A stretch of 11,198 nt of DNA from Candidatus Zhuqueibacterota bacterium (GTDB lineage: Bacteria > Zhuqueibacterota > QNDG01). A model generated the notes under the pieces. The model was given only the letters and a program-made list of their open reading frames with translations, was not told the DNA's origin and made no database searches. Numbering within the stretch: position 1 is the stretch's first letter; each line of letters opens with the position of its first letter. This document shows, piece by piece, positions 1 through 5,967 of the stretch. The position numbers and the translations under genes are program-made. The DNA is taken from assembly GCA_003645915.1 (NCBI GenBank), contig QNDG01000012.1:1-11198 (forward strand), given 5' to 3'.

Positions 1-86
1 AAAAAGAAGAATCAGGAGTTGTCATTGATATTGATAGTAATGGCAATGGCAATGATGATAAGGATAAAGAATTTATACAATTTTAA
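1..86 (+). CDS. C-terminal end of a probable methyl-accepting chemotaxis protein (partial)
   Basis: An open frame runs in from the left edge (first whole codon at position 3) and stops with TAA at 84-86, giving 27 residues. The visible part is a low-complexity, acidic, Asn/Gly/Asp/Lys-rich tail that ends in EFIQF. Many receptors end in a flexible linker followed by a pentapeptide of the form x-aromatic-x-x-aromatic (NWETF in enteric bacteria) that tethers CheR, and EFIQF fits this form. A cheW gene follows 55 bases downstream on the same strand, with cheR, cheB and cheD beyond it, so a receptor here is plausible. No signalling domain lies within the window, so the family assignment rests on the tail and the context only. 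Another chemotaxis protein with a disordered tail is possible. Confidence 0.4.
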   Translation, partial: KEESGVVIDIDSNGNGNDDKDKEFIQF

Positions 87-141
87 AACGGACAAAAATT
101 GATAATTAAACATTGTCTTTAATTTTAATGGAGAAATTATT

Positions 142-684
142 ATGAATTTTGAAGGGCTTAGTAAACTCAACCAATACCTTACGTTCAGGTTGGATAAGGA
201 GACTTATGCCTTTGATATTGCTACAGTACAGTCAGTACTGGATTTTGATAAAATAACAAAAGTACCTAAAACACCTGACTTTATGCGTGGTGTAATCAAC
301 TTGCGTGGTAGTGTTGTACCCATTGTTGACATGAAGAAAAAATTTGGGATGGGTTGTATAGAAAAAACAGTCGACACATGTATAATTATTGTCGAAGTTG
401 AATTAGATGGAGATTTTACTGTTCTTGGCTGTTTAGTAGATTCTGTAAATGAAGTAATAGACCTTCTCCCTGAGGATATTGAGCCTGCCCCTAAAATAGG
501 AACACGGCTAAATACGGAATTTATCACTGGAATGGGCAAAAATGAAGAAGGATTTATAATTCTACTTAACCTGAATAAAATCTTTTCTGCTGATGAACTT
601 ACTATAGTTCAGGAAGCTGGCGGTTCAGATAAAAAGAAAGAGGAAAAAGAAAACAAAGTAGAAGCAGTTGCTGAAACAACTTAA
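142..684 (+). CDS. cheW: Chemotaxis coupling protein CheW
   Basis: This 180-residue cytoplasmic adaptor links receptors to the kinase CheA in chemosensory arrays. The CheW fold fills about residues 8-155. The diagnostic stretch KVPKTPDFMRGVINLRG (residues 40-56), followed by a VVPIVD strand, is the core of the second CheW subdomain. The remaining 25 residues are a Lys/Glu-rich, probably disordered tail, which makes the protein slightly longer than the usual 150-170 residues. The ATG at 142 has a GGAG ribosome binding site at 130-133 with 8-base spacing. The upstream partial gene ends 55 bases away, so it is probably the operon neighbour. Family identity is clear. Which receptor array it serves cannot be told from the window. 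Confidence 0.95.
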   Translation: MNFEGLSKLNQYLTFRLDKETYAFDIATVQSVLDFDKITKVPKTPDFMRGVINLRGSVVPIVDMKKKFGMGCIEKTVDTCIIIVEVELDGDFTVLGCLVDSVNEVIDLLPEDIEPAPKIGTRLNTEFITGMGKNEEGFIILLNLNKIFSADELTIVQEAGGSDKKKEEKENKVEAVAETT

Positions 685-699
685 TCGGAATTAAGCACA

Positions 700-789
700 A
701 GGGGCTATCAAAAAAACACTTTTAAGATGTTAAAAACTTAGCAGGACTGAAAAAACTTAATCTGAAAAAATATTTTCAAGATAGCCCCT
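700..789. repeat. 90-base element with 10-bp terminal inverted repeats (candidate MITE or structured RNA)
   Basis: AGGGGCTATC at 700-709 is perfectly complementary to GATAGCCCCT at 780-789. Inside lie two perfect 6-bp hairpins: TTTTAA-GATG-TTAAAA at 720-735 and TGAAAA-AATA-TTTTCA at 763-778. The whole can therefore fold as a closed three-way junction. The word CTGAAAAAA occurs twice (747-755 and 762-770). The two ends, read inward, both start AGGGGCTATC and continue into A/T-rich sequence, and from memory they resemble the GGGGCTGTC-type ends of IS1182-like insertion sequences. I see no clear target-site duplication and no transposase. A long-looped terminator after cheW is possible, but no T-run follows on either strand. 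Confidence 0.5.
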
Positions 790-1030
790 GAACATCAAAT
801 TTAAAACAGATAGCTGGTTGTATATCTCTAATATAGTATAAGTTTAACAGTCAGAGGAAAAGGATCTATATAAGTAGAGATTAAAAGAAACTAATAGGAT
901 GAATTAATTATACAACTACATATATAGAGAAATGTTAAAACTTTTACTTAGGAGAATATCCCGGTTTTTATGATCAGACATACAGACAGAGTAAAACATG
1001 TAATTAGGCAGAATTCATAACTGGAAAAAA

Positions 1031-1062
1031 TTGGTACATGACACTGAACCATGTGTAACCAA
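1031..1062 (+). promoter_or_regulatory. Bulged hairpin in the cheR leader
   Basis: TTGGTACATG at 1031-1040 pairs with CATGT at 1050-1054 and ACCAA at 1058-1062. This gives ten base pairs with a 3-base bulge (GTA) and a 9-base loop. It ends 32 bases before the cheR start codon. No T-run follows, so it does not look like a terminator. It could be a leader structure or a protein-binding dyad, and chance is not excluded in sequence this rich in A and T. Confidence 0.25.
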
Positions 1063-1094
1063 AGAATTATTTTATAAACAATAGAGTATTTACA

Positions 1095-1949
1095 ATGTAT
1101 AAAGCCAAAACTACAATAATTAGAGATGTTGTACTTTCTGAAAATATTTTTAAAAAATTAGGGAGTTTTATCCAATCTGAGTGTGGAATTAAAATGCCTC
1201 CAGGAAAAAGATTGATGGTTCAAAGCAGGCTAATGAAGAGACTCCGTGCTCTGGAGATAAGCTCCTTTGAAGAGTACTGGGCATTTATTCAGAGTACAGA
1301 AGGTAAAGATGAAGTTATAAACCTAATAAATGCTGTTTCTACTAACAAAACTGATTTCTTCAGAGAACCAGACCATTTTAAATATCTGATTGACACTGTC
1401 CTCCCAGAGCTCATTAAAAACCGGCCATCAGAAATACGGGAGCCTTTTAAATTCTGGAGTGCAGGCTGTTCTACAGGGGAAGAACCCTACACTTTAGCAA
1501 TGGTACTAAGTGATTTTGCAGAAAAAAACAGAAGTTTTAAATTTAAAATACTTGCTACAGACATATCAACTAAAGTAATAGAACATGGTCGTATTGCCAT
1601 ATACAGTAAAGAACGAATAGACCCAATACCAATGAAGATGAAACAGAAGTATTTGTTAAAAAGTAAAGACCCGGCAAAAAAAGTTGTACGTATAATTCCG
1701 GAGTTAAGGTCAAAAGTGATATTCCGGAGACTAAACTTTCTTGATAATTTTCGACTAAAAGAAAAAGTTGAAGTTATTTTTTGCAGGAATGTAGTAATCT
1801 ATTTTGATAGAGATATACAAAAAAAATTAGTTGAGAAATTTTATGAACAGCTTGTCCCTGGTGGTTTTCTCTTTATGGGGCATTCTGAAACAATAAATGG
1901 TCTTAACACCAAGTTTAGAACTGTTGCTCCAACTGTTTATCAAAAATAA
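1095..1949 (+). CDS. cheR: Chemotaxis receptor methyltransferase CheR
   Basis: CheR transfers a methyl group from S-adenosylmethionine to glutamate side chains of receptors, setting adaptation together with CheB. The 284-residue length is typical. Residues 13-90 are the N-terminal helical domain, ending in the conserved STNKTDFFRE. The SAM-binding domain shows FWSAGCSTGEEPYTLAM (120-136), LATDIS (153-158), IFCRNVVIYF (228-237) and GGFLFMGHSE (256-265). The beta-subdomain loop (about residues 188-200) seems as long as in enteric CheR that binds receptor pentapeptides, judged from memory. The ATG at 1095 has only a weak AGAG upstream, but no better in-frame start is visible before the conserved domain. 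It lies after the 410-base gap and 90 bases before cheB. Confidence 0.96.
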   Translation: MYKAKTTIIRDVVLSENIFKKLGSFIQSECGIKMPPGKRLMVQSRLMKRLRALEISSFEEYWAFIQSTEGKDEVINLINAVSTNKTDFFREPDHFKYLIDTVLPELIKNRPSEIREPFKFWSAGCSTGEEPYTLAMVLSDFAEKNRSFKFKILATDISTKVIEHGRIAIYSKERIDPIPMKMKQKYLLKSKDPAKKVVRIIPELRSKVIFRRLNFLDNFRLKEKVEVIFCRNVVIYFDRDIQKKLVEKFYEQLVPGGFLFMGHSETINGLNTKFRTVAPTVYQK

Positions 1950-1950
1950 A

Positions 1951-1980
1951 ATCACTCAACATGAGAAATAGATGGGTGAT
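1951..1980 (+). other. Small hairpin between cheR and cheB
   Basis: ATCACTCA at 1951-1958 can pair with TGGGTGAT at 1973-1980 (8 bp including one U-G wobble, 14-base loop). It starts one base after the cheR stop codon. No T-run follows, so it is more likely an intercistronic RNA structure than a terminator, or it may be chance. Confidence 0.25.
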
Positions 1981-2039
1981 AATATAAAGAATAAAATGTT
2001 CATTTGAACTTACCAGTCATTAACGAATACGGTGATGAT

Positions 2040-3107
2040 ATGAACAAAAAAATAAGAGTATTGGTTGTCGATGATTCAGCAGTTGTACGTCAGATGCTGA
2101 GTGATCTGATCAATTCCGATCCAGAACTGGAAGTAATTGCTGTTGCATCTGACCCCTATTTTGCTGTGCAAAAAATTAAAAAAGAATGTCCCGATGTAAT
2201 CACTTTGGATGTGGAAATGCCCAGGATGGATGGCATTACTTTTCTAAAGAAAATTATGTCACAACATCCAATACCAGTAGTTATGGTTTCCAGTCTGACT
2301 GGTGATGGTACAGATACTGCACTTCAGGCCATGAGGTATGGAGCTGTAGATATTATTACTAAACCCCAAATTGGTATCAAAGGGTTTTTTGAAGAATCGA
2401 AAATACACATTTGTGATACAATAAAGGCCGCTTCCCATGCGAATTTGAAGAAACTTGTAAAAGTACAAAAAATAGTGCCTAAACTCTCGGCTGATGCTGT
2501 AATACCAGCGATAACAGGCCACGCAATGGCCAAGACAACTGAAAAGGTGATTGTTGTTGGTGCGTCAACAGGTGGAACAGAAGCATTACGTGTCTTTCTA
2601 CAAGCAATGCCAATGGATTCGCCAGGTATAGTTATAGTTCAGCATATGCCTGAAAAATTCACTAAATCTTTTGCTGAAAGACTGGACAGCCTTTGTGCCA
2701 TCACTGTTAAAGAAGCTGAAAACGGCAACAGTGTCCTTCGCGGACACGCCTTGATTGCGCCTGGGAATAAACATATGCTGTTAAAAAGGAGTGGTGCCCG
2801 TTACTATGTTGAAGTTAAAGACGGACCGCTAGTGAACCGACACCGTCCCTCAGTTGATGTGCTTTTCAGGTCAGCAGCCAGATATGGCGGGAAGAATGTA
2901 ATTGGTATAATTATGACAGGTATGGGTGATGATGGTGCTAAAGGCATGTTAGAGATGAAAGAGGCAGGTGCATATAATTTTGCTCAAGATGAACAATCAT
3001 GCATTGTTTTTGGCATGCCAAAAGAGGCAATAGCAGCAGGTGGTGTTGATAAAATTGTGTCTCTTGAGTCAATTGCATCCCATGTTATCAAAAGAGCTAA
3101 AAGTTAA
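2040..3107 (+). CDS. cheB: Chemotaxis response regulator and protein-glutamate methylesterase CheB
   Basis: CheB removes receptor methyl groups and deamidates receptor glutamines; phosphorylation by CheA activates it. The protein has 355 residues from the chosen start. The receiver domain (1-125) has acidic pocket D11/D12, phospho-acceptor D57 in [11 protein letters not shown] and K108 in ITKP. After a linker, the methylesterase domain (about 165-352) has the triad S176 (GASTGG), H202 (VQHMP) and D298 (TGMGDDG). The S-H and H-D spacings (26 and 96) match those I remember for enteric CheB. An in-frame TTG at 2004 would add 12 residues. I prefer the ATG at 2040 because [13 protein letters not shown] is the normal CheB beginning, with a modest GGTGAT at 2031-2036 as ribosome binding site. 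All catalytic residues are present. Confidence 0.96.
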   Translation: MNKKIRVLVVDDSAVVRQMLSDLINSDPELEVIAVASDPYFAVQKIKKECPDVITLDVEMPRMDGITFLKKIMSQHPIPVVMVSSLTGDGTDTALQAMRYGAVDIITKPQIGIKGFFEESKIHICDTIKAASHANLKKLVKVQKIVPKLSADAVIPAITGHAMAKTTEKVIVVGASTGGTEALRVFLQAMPMDSPGIVIVQHMPEKFTKSFAERLDSLCAITVKEAENGNSVLRGHALIAPGNKHMLLKRSGARYYVEVKDGPLVNRHRPSVDVLFRSAARYGGKNVIGIIMTGMGDDGAKGMLEMKEAGAYNFAQDEQSCIVFGMPKEAIAAGGVDKIVSLESIASHVIKRAKS

Positions 3108-3125
3108 GGCTTTCGGAGGTTTAAA

Positions 3126-4010
3126 ATGCAACATATTAGTGATGATTTCTTACTTCAGGAATTGAAACGGAGATTTGAGGAAAACAACAGAACAATCGCT
3201 GAACTGAATGAAGTAAAAGAAAAACTCCTGATTATAAACCAAAAATTATCCGATTCAGAAGCATTAAAGAGTAATTTTCTTTCCAATATAAGAAATGAAA
3301 TTAATAATCCTCTTACAGCAATTCTGGGTATTGCCCAATATCTAATGGGAAACAATAAAATTGATACTAAAACTGTAAGTGAGATGACCAGGATGATCTA
3401 TGCTGAAGCATTTAATCTGGATTTTCAATTAAGAACAATATTTGCTGCTGCAGAAATAGAAGCAGGAGAAGTCTATCTTCACATTTCCAAAGTGGATATT
3501 ACAGAGCTGATTTTAAGAACTGTTCAAAGTTTTAAACATATTGCTTTAAAAAAGCAAGTAGAAATAAAGTGTGATATTAATTTACCTGAACAACAAGGGC
3601 AGCCCTTTTTATTTACAACAGATTCTGAAAAAATACATTTGATATTTTCAAATCTTTTAAGCAATGCCATTGAGTATGGACAAACCAGTGATAAAATAGA
3701 CATCAAGGTCAGGCTGCAGAATAACAATCTTTGTATTTCTGTTAAGGATTACGGAATAGGTATTGATAAAGCAGACCATGAAAAGATTTTTGACCGCTTT
3801 GTGCAGCTCGATCATGGACTAACCAAAGCACACCAAGGACACGGCTTGGGGTTATCTGTTGTAAAAAATACAATTGAATTTTTAGAAGGCACGTTAACTC
3901 TGGAAAGTGAAAAAAATAAAGGCTGCCATTTCCTTGTTTCCATTCCAGAAGCGCAAGCTTTAGATAACGATGAGAGTTTTTCCCTGGATGCTAATGAAGA
4001 ATTATTTTAA
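3126..4010 (+). CDS. Soluble histidine-kinase homologue lacking the phospho-acceptor histidine
   Basis: This 294-residue protein has no membrane segment. Residues 10-48 look like a coiled coil. Residues 45-115 are a HisKA-type dimerisation hairpin. Residues 165-275 are a HATPase_c domain with an intact N box (FSNLLSNAIEYG, N176 and N180), G1 box (DYGIGI, D208) and G2 box (GHGLGL, 238-243). In the H box, which normally reads like SHEIRTPL, the sequence is IRNEINNPL: residue 57 is Asn, codon AAT at 3294-3296, one base away from His CAT. It should bind ATP but cannot autophosphorylate at the usual site. The C-terminus is an acidic tail. A strong GGAGGT at 3115-3120 precedes the start. It sits 18 bases after cheB and 8 bases before cheD, which suggests a role in adaptation or array control. 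The partner is unknown. Confidence 0.85.
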   Translation: MQHISDDFLLQELKRRFEENNRTIAELNEVKEKLLIINQKLSDSEALKSNFLSNIRNEINNPLTAILGIAQYLMGNNKIDTKTVSEMTRMIYAEAFNLDFQLRTIFAAAEIEAGEVYLHISKVDITELILRTVQSFKHIALKKQVEIKCDINLPEQQGQPFLFTTDSEKIHLIFSNLLSNAIEYGQTSDKIDIKVRLQNNNLCISVKDYGIGIDKADHEKIFDRFVQLDHGLTKAHQGHGLGLSVVKNTIEFLEGTLTLESEKNKGCHFLVSIPEAQALDNDESFSLDANEELF

Positions 4011-4018
4011 AAAACAAA

Positions 4019-4483
4019 ATGCCTTTAATTAAAGAACATTATCTTTATGGGGGGGCAATTTTTGCTGATCCACATCCTTATATTGTATCAACTGTATTGG
4101 GATCATGTGTGGCTGTGTGCCTCTACGACCCAGTAAACCGAATGGGTGGTATTAACCATTATCAGCTTGATTTGTGGAATGGTACAGGGCTTGCATCACC
4201 AAAGTTTGGGAATATTGCTATTCAAAAACTTTTTGAAAAAATGTTAAAAATGGGATCAAGGCAGTCTGATCTTCAAGCTAAAATATTTGGAGGTGCTTCT
4301 GTAATTGGCAACTCTCAAAATTTATTCCAAATTGGAGAAAGAAATTGTGAGATTGCATTCAGTATGTTGAAAGAGCTAAATATTCCTATAATTGCTTCTG
4401 ATGTTGGTGGTAATCATGGTCGAAAAATAAAATTCAACACTGAAACGGGTATTGTACTGATGAAATATGTCAATAAAAAATAA
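4019..4483 (+). CDS. cheD: Chemoreceptor glutamine deamidase CheD
   Basis: CheD converts specific receptor glutamines to glutamates, making them methylatable. In organisms with CheC it also stimulates CheY-phosphate dephosphorylation. The 154-residue length is normal. The catalytic cysteine is C30 in TVLGSCVAVCLYDP and the histidine is H47 in GGINHY. The 17-residue spacing agrees with the Thermotoga enzyme as I remember it. The third catalytic position (Thr in Thermotoga) seems to fall on S24, next to T25. The GGASVIG and DVGGNHGRKI motifs of the family are present. The ATG lies 8 bases after the preceding stop with no good ribosome binding site, so translational coupling is likely. It is the last gene of the + strand block and converges with the kinase gene on the other strand. 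No cheC is visible. Confidence 0.95.
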   Translation: MPLIKEHYLYGGAIFADPHPYIVSTVLGSCVAVCLYDPVNRMGGINHYQLDLWNGTGLASPKFGNIAIQKLFEKMLKMGSRQSDLQAKIFGGASVIGNSQNLFQIGERNCEIAFSMLKELNIPIIASDVGGNHGRKIKFNTETGIVLMKYVNKK

Positions 4484-4510
4484 TCTATCTTACAGAGCTA
4501 TAACACTAAA

Positions 4511-4560
4511 ACAAAATAAAATCTCCTGTTCGAGAATTGGTATTGCCTTACAGTACAGGA
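4511..4560 (-). terminator. Weak candidate terminator at the end of the cNMP-domain kinase
   Basis: Read on the - strand, TCCTGT (4560-4555) pairs with ACAGGA (4529-4524) across a 25-base loop. A T-rich stretch (4523-4511) follows. The stem overlaps the last codons of the kinase. The stem is short and the loop large, so support is weak. It lies in the 64-base gap between two convergent genes, where a terminator is expected. Confidence 0.25.
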
Positions 4561-5879
4561 AGACTAATTTTAAAGACAGTTTCTCCTGGCCTGCTCTGAA
4601 CCTTGATTTCTCCCGAGTAACTTTTAACTATGCGTTCAACTATTGTAAGCCCAAGTCCCAGGCCGAATTCTATACCTTTTTCTTTGGTTGTAACATCCGG
4701 CTGCCAGATTTTGGGAAGTAATTCCTTGGGGATACCAGGTCCGTTATCTGCTATATCAACGACAATTTGTTTCCCTGAATAGGATGAAGATATTTTTATC
4801 TTCCTCTTTTTATACTCCTCCTGTGACATACTTTCAATACCATTTTTAACTATATTAAGCCATACCTGAACAAGTTCTCCCCTGTTAGCACTGATATTCG
4901 GAAGCGGAGTTAGATTTAATTTTACATCAATTTCTCTGAGAGGGCTGCTTAAAAGTGAAAGAGCTTGACTTATTGTTTCATTGACATCAACGTCGCTTCT
5001 TCGCGATATTTTCTTTTCCGCAAGAGCCCTTACAGATTTAACAACATGAGCTGCATGCCTTGCTGCAATACCTACATCGTAAAAAGCAGCTCCAATTTCC
5101 CAGAATTTCAGGGCTTCTGTTATTTCTCCCTTGTCCATGATTGTATCTTCCGGAATTCTTTCTATGGCAAGACTTGTTTGTGCCAATTTCTCTGCAATAT
5201 TTTCATCTACAGCATATTTTGCTGCTATATCCTTTGCTCTTTCTCTTACCTGTCTTGAAGAAAATTTTCTTCCGTTTTCAGCCCCGTTTTTATAAAAGCT
5301 TAGATACTGTTTTTCATGCCTTTCTAACATCTCTGCCATTATGTTTTTAACCCATGCACTGTTTCTTTCAAGTACTGCTATTGCATTATTTAGCTCATGA
5401 GCAATACCTGCAGCCATCTGCCCAAGAGAAGCAAGCCTCTCGCTATCCTTTAGTTTTTTTAATGCCACTTCTTTCTCAACAGATATCTCCAACTCATGCT
5501 TTTGTCTTTGCAGAAGGTTTTCAACTACTATTGGCATAAACTTTTCAAAAAGTTTTTCTCCCCCTTTATCAATCCCCTTTTTAAATTTTTCATCAATGTA
5601 TGTTATAATACTATCCTGTTCCGCTACCACTGTCGCAGAACTTTTAAATCTCCCTGAAAAAAAACTGTAAAGACCCAGAAATTGATTCTCCGAAACCCTG
5701 AAAAGTTCTTTTCTTGCTCCATTATGTTCTACAAATCCAATAAACAATCCTTTTTTGATATAAAAAAGCTTATCATTAAAATCTCCCTGCTTTAGTAAAG
5801 TACTGCCTCTCTTTACCTGAACAGTTCTGGAGCTGTCATTAAAATACTGTTTAATTAGTGAACTTAACTTTTCAGCCAT
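4548..5879 (-). CDS. Sensor histidine kinase with N-terminal cyclic-nucleotide-binding-like domain
   Basis: This cytoplasmic protein has 443 residues. Residues 15-115 form a cNMP-type beta barrel (KRGSTLLKQGDFNDKLFYI and onward). Its phosphate-binding cassette, around FLGLYSFFSGRFKSSATV (67-84), lacks the usual Gly-Glu pair and has Lys where Arg is expected, so cAMP binding is doubtful. A coiled coil (118-148) leads to the H box LGQMAAGIAHELNNAIAVL with intact H161. About 100 mostly helical residues (180-280) are inserted before the second part of the dimerisation domain. The ATPase domain has WLNIVKNGIES (N342, N346), DNGPGIP (378-384) and FGLGLGL (405-411). The NtrB-like H box suggests phosphotransfer to a response regulator encoded elsewhere. 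The ribosome binding site AGAGGA is at 5884-5889, directly after a terminator-like hairpin. The signal sensed is unknown. Confidence 0.9.
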   Translation of the reverse strand: MAEKLSSLIKQYFNDSSRTVQVKRGSTLLKQGDFNDKLFYIKKGLFIGFVEHNGARKELFRVSENQFLGLYSFFSGRFKSSATVVAEQDSIITYIDEKFKKGIDKGGEKLFEKFMPIVVENLLQRQKHELEISVEKEVALKKLKDSERLASLGQMAAGIAHELNNAIAVLERNSAWVKNIMAEMLERHEKQYLSFYKNGAENGRKFSSRQVRERAKDIAAKYAVDENIAEKLAQTSLAIERIPEDTIMDKGEITEALKFWEIGAAFYDVGIAARHAAHVVKSVRALAEKKISRRSDVDVNETISQALSLLSSPLREIDVKLNLTPLPNISANRGELVQVWLNIVKNGIESMSQEEYKKRKIKISSSYSGKQIVVDIADNGPGIPKELLPKIWQPDVTTKEKGIEFGLGLGLTIVERIVKSYSGEIKVQSRPGETVFKISLPVL

Positions 5880-5892
5880 GACATCCTCTTTT

Positions 5893-5943
5893 AAAGAAAA
5901 ATGCCGTTTTCAAAGTAAAATTTTTTTACTCCTGAAAACGGCA
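5893..5943 (-). terminator. Strong intrinsic terminator after korB, abutting the kinase ribosome binding site
   Basis: TGCCGTTTTCA at 5902-5912 and TGAAAACGGCA at 5933-5943 are perfect 11-bp complements. Inside them AGTAAAA (5914-5920) pairs with TTTTACT (5924-5930). The result is one long, nearly continuous hairpin with a 3-base loop and a small internal bulge. On the - strand it is followed by TTTTTCTTT (5901-5893), the classic terminator arrangement. On the + strand no T-run follows. It begins 24 bases after the korB stop codon. The U-run ends 3 bases before the ribosome binding site of the kinase gene, leaving no room for a promoter between them. A TATAAT word at 5972-5967, with no convincing -35 box, is the only visible hint of a promoter upstream of the hairpin. 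Confidence 0.85.
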
Positions 5944-5967
5944 CCTAACTATTAAACATGCTATTGA

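Larger units (their letters stand above)
685..1094 (+). other. 410-base non-coding gap between cheW and cheR
   Basis: All frames are rich in stops and I see no credible gene. The gap holds a 90-base inverted-repeat element (700-789, listed separately) and a bulged hairpin close to cheR (1031-1062, listed separately). It also holds a weak 8-bp inverted repeat, GTTGTATA at 817-824 with TATACAAC at 909-916. The rest is very AT-rich with several TATA-like words (for example TATAAG at 837-842 and TATAAA at 1073-1078), but none has a good -35 box at the right distance. A promoter for cheR could be here, but I cannot point to one. The gap is unusually long for an otherwise compact operon. Confidence 0.6.

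Noticed and set aside
690..799. Target-site duplication flanking the inverted-repeat element
   Set aside because: The bases on the two sides (left ACA/CACA, right GAAC) do not form a convincing direct repeat, so recent transposition is not shown.
818..846. Possible promoter (TTGTAT and TATAAG) in the cheW-cheR gap
   Set aside because: The spacer is only 13 bases and the -35 box matches poorly. Other TATA-like words in the gap also lack a partner.
970..1020. 16-codon frame in the cheW-cheR gap
   Set aside because: It is very short, its AGGAG lies about 14 bases from the ATG, and the peptide has no recognisable feature.
2004..2039. TTG start 12 codons upstream of the chosen cheB start
   Set aside because: The extra residues do not belong to the receiver domain, and the ATG at 2040 gives the standard CheB beginning.
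4467..4721. 84-codon + strand frame overlapping the end of cheD
   Set aside because: It overlaps cheD and then runs antisense to the kinase; it has no ribosome binding site or recognisable domain.
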